Shown here: piece after piece, positions 57,245 through 64,000 of the stretch | Layout: the number at the start of each line of letters is the position of its first letter | Position numbering within the stretch: the first letter of the stretch is position 1 | Origin: Tragulus kanchil | Taxonomy: Eukaryota > Chordata > Mammalia > Artiodactyla > Tragulidae | Length of the DNA: 64,000 nt | Direction: 5' to 3' | Assembly (NCBI GenBank): GCA_022376925.1 | Contig: JAIOJX010000003.1 | Span: forward strand, 34,110,874-34,174,873 | Program-made: the position numbers and the translations under genes | Notes under the pieces: model-generated | Told to the model about the DNA's origin: nothing | Databases searched by the model: none | Seen by the model: the letters and a program-made list of their open reading frames with translations, nothing else

Positions 57245-57460
57245 TGAATTGTTGTTGTTTAGTTATGTCTGACTCTCTGCAACCCCATGGACTGGAGTAT
57301 GCCAGTCTTTCCTGTCCTTCACTATCTCCTGGAGCTTGCTCAAACTCCTGTCCATTGAGATGGTGATGCCATCCAACCATCTCATCCTGTCATCCCCTTC
57401 TCTTCCTGCCTTCAGTCTTTCCAGCATCAGGGTCTTTTCCACTGAGTGGGCTCTTTGCAG
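57245..57460 (-). mobile_element. BovB/BovA-derived insertion with 33-bp target-site duplication
   Basis: Antisense BovA sequence (GTTGTTGTTTAGTTATGTC, CCCATGGACTGGAGTATGCC, GATGGTGATGCCATCCAACC, AGCATCAGGGTCTTTTCC). It is flanked by a perfect 33-bp direct repeat beginning TATTTGCTTATATGG and ending CACCTGGAAG, at 57212-57244 and 57461-57493. Confidence 0.93.
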
Positions 57461-57493
57461 TATTTGCTTATATGGTAAAAATACACCTGGAAG

Positions 57494-58566
57494 AATCCCA
57501 AAGGGTACAAAGGAATGGATTCTGACTAGTCAGTAAACACACTATACCTTGTTATTGGTTATTTACGTGTAGGTGTGAATCAGGTAAATGAAAGCAGACT
57601 TTGAGAGAAGCAGGAAGAGAGAGGCAAGAGAATAGGAGGAGCTTGGGAAAGACAAACTGGAAATTCACTGGTGAAAAGGAAGTAGGAAAGTTGAAGGATG
57701 GGGACACGGGACAAGCTATAGACCTGATTCTCTGTAAAAGTAGCTCTGCATGTGCAAGAATGTCTTTTGAGTTGCACTTTATTTGAACAACAAAGGTGTA
57801 AGATATTCCAAAGTTTCCAAGGCTTCTGATGAGTAGTGGCTGTTTTCCTCACTTGGGTTCCAAGCAAACTGAGAAATAAAACAGAGTAAATATAGGATTA
57901 AAAAAAAAAAAGATTCCCTTTGCTACTGGTAGAGTTCAGAGTTTTGGGTGCCACAGCCTGTCAGCCAGGTGCATAGAGAATAGCAGATGTGATGAGCCTT
58001 TAAGAAATAAAGAACACACAGACATACAGACAGAAAGGATGGGAACGGGGGGCTCAAGACCTCTTGGGTCAAGGCCCCAAAGGCGTTCACCACTCCTGCT
58101 TTTATCCAGTGCTGAAACCTCTAGGTATTTACAGGGAATAATATTAGCATGGGCTGGAATCAGTCACAGCCCTATTCAATAATCACCCTTGTGACTCTAA
58201 GTCACTTTCTTTATCCTCCCAATGGACAGAGTGCATTACAGCTGGGGGGCAACGGTACCTGCAAGAAGTTAAGGAGTCTGCACAGACCTGGCTTTCCAAA
58301 GTCATAGCAGATCTCCCACCTGTTGCTGATCAGTATGACCCCCGCTAATGAGCCCATGTGAATCAAATTGACTTGTTTTTCTCTTAGTTTTCTTATTTCC
58401 AAGATGGTTTTCTCCTGGCTCGGCCAAAGCTGCACAAACCTTCACTGGTTTGTTTCTCCACATTTGGGCTTGATACTCTAGTGAGCTTTCTGATCTTGAA
58501 CCCAGAATTGCACTGACTTGCTATCCAGACTTCATTAGCCTGCACTAGATGGGAACAGCCCATTCC
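57494..58566. other. single-copy sequence, no gene seen
   Basis: About 1.07 kb, not duplicated and with no repeat family. Minus frames of 74-95 codons are unassigned. An A-run lies at 57899-57910. Confidence 0.4.
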
Positions 58567-58796
58567 ACAAGGATGAGTACCCATACTCTTCTCTGCATTT
58601 ACCAAACACACCACCACTCTTCCTCCCCCAGGCTAGAATGAGGAAAGGGGCAAGAAAAAGCTAGAAAGGTGCTAATATTTTAGCTTTGCAGTAAGAAAGC
58701 AAGACATCAACAAGAGAAAAGCTTCCCCTCTTATCCCTCTGCCAAAAAGTTGCTCTTTTGCCAAAAGTATGGATGGCATCCCTGACCCAAGGGTCA

Positions 58797-58885
58797 TGAG
58801 TTGAATACTCTGGGAGAGACAGGGAAGCCTGGCATGCTGTAGTCTGTGGGCTGCAAAGAGTGGGACACAAATGACTGACTAAACA
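58797..58885 (+). mobile_element. BovA/BovB 3' end fragment
   Basis: GGGAAGCCTGGCATGCTGTAG, GGCTGCAAAGAGTGGGAC and ACAAATGACTGACTAAAC are the sense 3' end of a BovA-type element. The D21 copy is at about 59924-60012. Confidence 0.8.
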
Positions 58886-59692
58886 ACCACAATATGTGGT
58901 GTTGCCTTTCAGTTATTTCATCTTCAACTTCTGTTTTGTCATATATTTGGGGCACTGAGGCGCTCTCATATTTTCAGTAGAGATTTTCAGTGTGACTAGC
59001 CTCCACACCCTCTCTTTAATTATTCTCATCTTTATTTGTCCAGTTTGTAATGTCTGATGTTGCTTCGTTTTTGCTTACAGATGGACGCCAGTTCTCCAAG
59101 CAGAATGCTGACGAGTGTAAAACCAGGGGCTCTTGAGTCCTTAATGCTATTGCCATTCTCTGCTTTGGTCCCTTTCAGACTTTCTGGCATTCAGAGTAGG
59201 GAGAGTCTGTCAGGTGCCATGTGGATGGGCTTGCATCTTCGCATAATGAATGTGGAAGCCATGGCCTGTTTACCTGGCCTCCCCGCTGCAGTGTGGTGAA
59301 TTACTAGGGGCTATTTGAATTAGCCTTTATATTTGTTTTTGGGAGCCATGCCTTCATCTTTCTGTCCCCTCTCTATACCATTGCCCCTGTGAGGCTTATG
59401 GAAGCTGCAGGGACTTCAAAATGAAGCAAATGGCTCTCCAAGGAAGGTTAGAACCACTCGGAGTCTCTGAACACCTAGAGTTTAATTCTCACTCTATAAT
59501 GAGATGAACATAAGATAGACATGTATGAAATGCTTTGTTCCCTTGGGTAAAGTCAGATTGGTGACAGCTAGGTATGCTGAGAGTCAAGTTTCATAACATG
59601 GATTGATTTCTAAAGAAATTTAGAGATCATCAGTGGTTATAGTGCTATGAATATGTAAGAGTAGCAAGAGAAGGGCATAAATGCTAATTGCA
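58886..59692. other. single-copy type sequence, no gene seen
   Basis: The 80-codon plus frame at 59057-59299 follows a CTTACAG acceptor-like site (59076-59082) but shows no known domain. Repeated by D21 at about 60012-60803. Confidence 0.35.
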
Positions 59693-60937
59693 TACAAGGA
59701 TGAGTACCCATACTCTTCTCTGCATTTACCAAACACACCACCACTCTTCCTCCCCCAGGCTAGAATGAGGAAAGGGGCAAGAAAAAGCTAGAAAGGTGCT
59801 AATATTTTAGCTTTGCAGTAAGAAAGCAAGACATCAACAAGAGAAAAGCTTCCCCTCTTATCCCTCTGCCAAAAAGTTGCTCTTTTGCCAAAAGTATGGA
59901 TGGCATCCCTGACCCAAGGGTCATGAGTTGAATACTCTGGGAGAGACAGGGAAGCCTGGCATGCTGTAGTCTGTGGGCTGCAAAGAGTGGGACACAAATG
60001 ACTGACTAAACAACCACAATATGTGGTGTTGCCTTTCAGTTATTTCATCTTCAACTTCTGTTTTGTCATATATTTGGGGCACTGAGGCGCTCTCATATTT
60101 TCAGTAGAGATTTTCAGTGTGACTAGCCTCCACACCCTCTCTTTAATTATTCTCATCTTTATTTGTCCAGTTTGTAATGTCTGATGTTGCTTCGTTTTTG
60201 CTTACAGATGGACGCCAGTTCTCCAAGCAGAATGCTGACGAGTGTAAAACCAGGGGCTCTTGAGTCCTTAATGCTATTGCCATTCTCTGCTTTGGTCCCT
60301 TTCAGACTTTCTGGCATTCAGAGTAGGGAGAGTCTGTCAGGTGCCATGTGGATGGGCTTGCATCTTCGCATAATGAATGTGGAAGCCATGGCCTGTTTAC
60401 CTGGCCTCCCCGCTGCAGTGTGGTGAATTACTAGGGGCTATTTGAATTAGGCTTTATATTTGTTTTTGGGTGCCATGCCTTCATCTTTCTGTCCCCTCTC
60501 TATACCATTGCCCCTGTGAGGCTTATGGAAGCTGCAGGGACTTCAAAATGAAGCAAATGGCTCTCCAAGGAAGGTTAGAACCACTCGGAGTCTCTGAACA
60601 CCTAGAGTTTAATTCTCACTCTATAATGAGATGAACATAAGATAGACATGTATGAAATGCTTTGTTCCCTTGGGTAAAGTCAGATTGGTGACAGCTAGGT
60701 ATGCTGAGAGTCAAGTTTCATAACATGGATTGATTTCTAAAGAAATTTAGAGATCATCAGTGGTTATAGTGCTATGAATATGTAAGAGTAGCAAGAGAAG
60801 GGATTCTAATATAAATGAGAAGCAGCACCATCAACGCTAATTTGCTTCCTCTTTTATTCTTGGCATGACAAAGTGGCTGAGGAGAGCTTTTACTGTTGTG
60901 GCTGTCTTTCAGATAGAAGGTAGTTTCAACATCATGC

Positions 60938-61250
60938 CTTTTTTTTTTTTTTTGGGTGGGGGGCGTGTTGGGGAGGGAGGTGGGCAGGCGGGCCACTTCT
61001 ATTGGTCTTTCATTTTATCTATTTTCATCCATCTTTGTTCTTTGGCCCTTGTGGGCCTCCCATCGCAGTGGCCTCTGTCGTTTCAGAGCACCAGCTCTGG
61101 GTGCATGCGCTCCAGAGCTCTGGCTCGGCAATTGAACACATCCGTCTAGCTGCTCCATGGCTGCATGTGGGATCTTCCCAGGCCAGGGATCAAACTGGCA
61201 CCCCTTGCACTGCAAGGCGGTGTCCTTACCCACTGGACCACCAGGGAAGC
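60938..61250 (-). mobile_element. tailed CHR-type SINE, full length
   Basis: Antisense, with T-run, GGGGCGTGTTGGGGAGGGAGG, GCGGGCCACTTCTATTGGTC, GGGTGCATGCGCTCCAGAGC and ACCACCAGGGAAGC. The 12-bp target-site duplication TCAACATCATGC is at 60926-60937 and 61251-61262. Confidence 0.94.
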
Positions 61251-61262
61251 TCAACATCATGC

Positions 61263-62054
61263 TTTTAAAAAGTGATTTTGGCATAGATCATGGAGTAATG
61301 TCTGGTGTGTAGTGAGCATGACCTGAGGATTTCATTAAATAAAAAGTATTAGAGGAAATCAACCATATTTGCCCAAATTCACAAATGAGGATAAAAACTG
61401 TGGGCTTTGTTGATCATTTTATAGTTCAAGTCATCTTCCCTGTGTTTCACATCTTTTGGGATTGGCAAAGTGACTTCTGGTAACACTAGGTTAAAGGTTC
61501 TTCTACCGTATCATTTACACATTATTCACAAATAGCCTCTTCAGAATTTCCTAAACGTACAAATCATTGTGAATGCAAGGACATTATAGAGAAGACTAAT
61601 GAGAGTGTGTGTATTAATTAACAAAAGCTTATGGTAGATTAACTGAAGGTAAAGTGATTTAATTACGGACAAAAGAAATGACATTGTTAATTTGAAGAAG
61701 CATCAGCCATAAGTGTGCTCAAGGTATTTGCCAAATTCGGGAATGGAAGAAAACATTGTGAACTGACACCCAATAATGTATGTCTCCATAGAGACGGTCC
61801 CACCTTTTTAGGTTCTTGGACTAGATAAAATAGATGAACCTCAATGGCCTTAGAATCCAGAGATCTGGCTAATACACCCATCTTTACACCATATATTGTT
61901 TCCACTCTGTATAAGGTTCCATCCTAGTATTCTCACAAACACAGACCAGTATGAGAAGAAAGGATGTAGTCCCTAAAGTGTTTCATGGAGGTTTTGAGCT
62001 TAGTTGATTCGTACAATGATTAAAATTTCCTTTGGAAACATTTTCACTTATCAC

Positions 62055-62057
<3 letters not shown>
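61263..62057. other. single-copy sequence, no gene seen
   Basis: About 800 bases, AT-rich, not duplicated, no repeat family. The 72-codon minus frame is unassigned. Confidence 0.4.

Positions 62058-62090
<33 letters not shown>
62058..62090 (+). repeat. (CA)n microsatellite
   Basis: About 16 uninterrupted CA units. The minus-strand frame VCVCVC and the plus THTHTH are its readings. Confidence 0.95.
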
Positions 62091-62091
<1 letters not shown>

Positions 62092-62451
62092 TTAAAATTG
62101 ATCCCAGAACAAGTACTGCAATCATAATCCCAAGTAATCCCATTACTTTATCACACGGAGTTTCTGTCAGAAATCGTCTCAAAACCGAGAGTGATGATTC
62201 ATCATCTTCTACAAGTAAGAGAAAAAACAGCAAGAAGGTGGAAAGGAAACTTCTTCCTCCTAAACTCATCCAATCCATTGATTGCCATCTTTGCAGCTTT
62301 AATGAACACAACCCAGAGCGTCAATTTCCTGATTCCCATCTTCAAGGTGACTGTCAATGTCAAGGAGCGCTTTCAGGCTTCCCTTGGTCACCTGCAGTTG
62401 AATGTCAGTCCACCAGTGGGAGCGTCCTTTCGTTTCACTGCTTTGTGAACT

Positions 62452-62735
62452 CTCTGCGGCAGCGCTTGCAGAAGTCGCTGCACCGGGCCGGAGCCGTCGG
62501 GTCAAGGATCTCCTCTGCAAGCAACCGACAGAAGCACGGCTCGTAGCCCCGCTTGCTGTGGACTCTGCCTCGGTCAGCCCGTTTCTGGCGGCCACGCCCT
62601 CGGATGGCGTCACTTCTCGGGGGCGTGGCTTTATGGGAAGACGCAATTACGCACTAGGAAGGCGGGGAAGGCGACGTAGGAACCTTTTAAAGAAGGGTGT
62701 AGAAGGTGACGCGGCTTCCCGGTTGTTTAAGAAGG
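62452..62735. promoter_or_regulatory. CpG-rich promoter-like segment, gene unidentified
   Basis: About 27 CpGs in roughly 285 bases, far above the rest of the window outside young SINEs. An inverted pair of GC/CACCC boxes (GCCACGCCC 62591-62599, GGGCGTGGC 62621-62629) flanks a CRE-like TGGCGTCA (62605-62612). On the minus side a pyrimidine-rich acceptor-like TTTTTTCTCTTACTTGTAG lies near 62213, followed by a frame EDDESSLSVLRRF with a hydrophobic GLLGIMIAVLVLG stretch. That may be a short exon of an unknown transcript, but no complete ORF can be assembled. On the plus side the segment runs into a Bov-tA element. Confidence 0.4.
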
Positions 62736-62736
62736 T

Positions 62737-62865
62737 AAAGAATTTGCCTGCAGGGTGGAGGGCGCGGCCACCCACTCCAGTATTCTTGCCTGGTGAGTCC
62801 CCATGAACAGAGGAGCCTGGTCGGCTGCAGCCCATGGCGTTGCAGAGTTGGCACGACTAAGCGTA
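62737..62865 (+). mobile_element. Bov-tA SINE, partial
   Basis: GGTAAAGAATTTGCCTGCAG, CACCCACTCCAGTATTCTTG, CATGAACAGAGGAGCCTGG, GCAGCCCATGGCGTTGCAG and GGCACGACTAAGC are Bov-tA with its first bases merged into the flank. The D22 copy is at about 63820-63945. Confidence 0.85.
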
Positions 62866-63084
62866 GGACAGCCTCGGAGATGCTGAAGATAAGAGAGAAA
62901 AGATGGAAAGAGGGAGAAAGCACCACAGTTGAGCCTGAGCAGCAGAACTGAGTCTGAGAGTGTACTGCCGACTAAGGACGGATTTGATGTGGTAAGAGCA
63001 CTGTTACAGCGGTTCTCTAGGAAAGAATGCGCAACTGGTTTGCCGTGCCTTGTTCCAGTGGACCTTTTTAAAAAAATTTTTATG

Positions 63085-63265
63085 TTTTGGCCTTTTTTAC
63101 TTGATTTTTTGTTGATTTATTTCCATCTATCTTCATTCTTTGGCCTGTGTGGGCCTCCCATCACAGTGGCCTCTTTTGTTTCAGAGCGCAGACTCTGGGC
63201 GCATGGGCACCAGAGCGCTGGCTCGTGGTTTGGGCACACAGGTCTAGGTGCCTTACTGCATGTTG
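63085..63265 (-). mobile_element. tailed CHR-type SINE, headless
   Basis: GGCCTTTTTTACTTGATTTT, GGCCTGTGTGGGCCTCCCAT, CGCATGGGCACCAGAGCGC and GGGCACACAGGTCTAGGTGCC are the antisense body. The tRNA-like head is missing before the D22 junction. Confidence 0.8.
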
Positions 63266-63535
63266 CATGTTCCTGGAAATGGAAACATCATCTTCTACAA
63301 GTAAGAGAAAACAGCAAGAAGGTGGAAAGGAAACTTCTTCCTCCTAAACTCATCCAATCCATTGATTGCCATCTTTGCAGCTTTAATGAACACAACCCAG
63401 AGCGTCAATTTCCTGATTCCCATCTTCAAGGTGACTGTCAATGTCAAGGAGCGCTTTCAGGCTTCCCTTGGTCACCTGCAGTTGAATGTCAGTCCACCAG
63501 TGGGAGCGTCCTTTCGTTTCACTGCTTTGTGAACT

Positions 63536-63819
63536 CTCTGCGGCAGCGCTTGCAGAAGTCGCTGCACCGGGCCGGAGCCGTCGGGTCAAGGATCTCCTCT
63601 GCAAGCAACCGACAGAAGCACGGCTCGTAGCCCCGCTTGCTGTGGACTCTGCCTCGGTCAGCCCGTTTCTGGCGGCCACGCCCTCGGATGGCGTCACTTC
63701 TCGGGGGCGTGGCTTTATGGGAAGACGCAATTACGCACTAGGAAGGCGGGGAAGGCGACGTAGGAACCTTTTAAAGAAGGGTGTAGAAGGTGACGCGGCT
63801 TCCCGGTTGTTTAAGAAGG
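63536..63819. promoter_or_regulatory. CpG-rich promoter-like segment (D22 second copy)
   Basis: Exact repeat of 62452-62735, with the GC-box pair at 63675-63683 and 63705-63713. Since D22 is probably an artefact, only one such promoter is expected in the real genome. Confidence 0.35.
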
Positions 63820-64000
63820 TAAAGAATTTGCCTGCAGGGTGGAGGCGGGGCCACCCACTCCAGTATTCTTGCCTGGTGAGTCCCCATGAACAGAGGAGCC
63901 TGGTCGGCTGCAGCCCATGGCGTTGCAGAGTTGGCACGACTAAGCGTAGGACAGCCTCGGAGATGCTGAAGATAAGAGAGAAAAGATGGAAAGAGGGAGA

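Larger units (their letters stand above)
58567..60803 (+). repeat. tandem duplication D21 (1,127-base unit)
   Basis: Copies at 58567-59677 and 59693-60803. The 69- and 80-codon frames reappear unchanged at +1,127. The right end of copy 1 diverges after GCAAGAGAAGGG. Only isolated substitutions are seen inside. Confidence 0.95.
62206..64000 (+). repeat. tandem duplication D22 (about 1.08 kb unit), cut by window end
   Basis: Copy 1 starts at 62206; copy 2 starts at about 63288 and is still matching at 64000, so the unit end lies outside. Early in copy 2 one A-run is two bases shorter (GAGAAAACAGC against GAGAAAAAACAGC), and GGAGGCGGGGCC replaces GGAGGGCGCGGCC later on. Confidence 0.95.

Noticed and set aside
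62929..63630. 233-codon plus-strand open frame, the longest in the window
   Set aside because: It runs through a SINE body and then across the D22 junction at about 63287, so the joined product is an assembly product.
763..64000. Reading the regular repeats as a CRISPR-like array, satellite or novel amplification system
   Set aside because: Each unit is a different sequence found only twice (or thrice in chains); nothing is shared between units, so it is neither a satellite nor an array. Junction errors favour an assembly cause.

Overview
The window is nuclear DNA of a ruminant. This follows from its interspersed repeats: Bov-tA type tRNA-derived SINEs, BovB/BovA-derived segments, CHR-type SINEs with tRNA-like heads, and 3' ends of ruminant L1 lines. 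Older mammal-wide elements (MIR, L2, old L1M, an MLT1-like MaLR LTR) lie underneath. The species cannot be fixed by eye. A CHR subfamily with an unusual long 3' body is very abundant here, and I do not recall that form from cattle or sheep.

No protein-coding gene can be supported. Every long open reading frame lies inside a SINE, crosses a duplication junction, or is an unremarkable chance frame in non-coding DNA. The best gene-like traces are: a CpG-rich, promoter-like segment near the right end (62452-62735, repeated at 63536-63819); a 51-codon frame ending at a splice-donor-like site (22603-22755, repeated at 23683-23835); and a U6 snRNA-derived retro-pseudogene on the minus strand (28691-28796).

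The dominant structure is not a gene system. I find 22 direct, near-tandem duplications spread over the whole window. Each has a copy-to-copy offset of about 1.08 to 1.20 kb, the copies are almost identical, and they abut directly or within about 60 bases. The breakpoints ignore the repeat content. In nine places neighbouring duplications overlap, so a short segment appears three times. Mismatches, mostly one-base indels and homopolymer-length changes, cluster within about 100 bases of the junctions. All of this fits a chain of overlapping sequence tiles (about 1.8-5.3 kb each, about 1.1 kb overlap) placed end to end without merging the overlaps. I read it as an assembly artefact. The true locus would then be about 39-40 kb, with about 24 kb of the window redundant. 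A biological origin would need 22 independent, same-sized, same-aged duplications.

Layout. 1-9 kb: mostly single-copy non-coding DNA, one full CHR-2 element, an old L1 fragment and three duplications. 9-24 kb: dense tailed-CHR, CHR-2, BovB and L1 3' fragments, with seven duplications, mostly chained. 24-35 kb: Bov-tA elements, an MLT1-like LTR, the U6 pseudogene and several L1 3' UTR fragments. 35-51 kb: six duplications and the youngest tailed-CHR insertions, with clear target-site duplications. 51-62 kb: L2, L1 3' ends, an old L1M piece and a retroelement cluster with a 33-bp target-site duplication. 62-64 kb: the CpG-rich segment and a duplication cut by the window edge.
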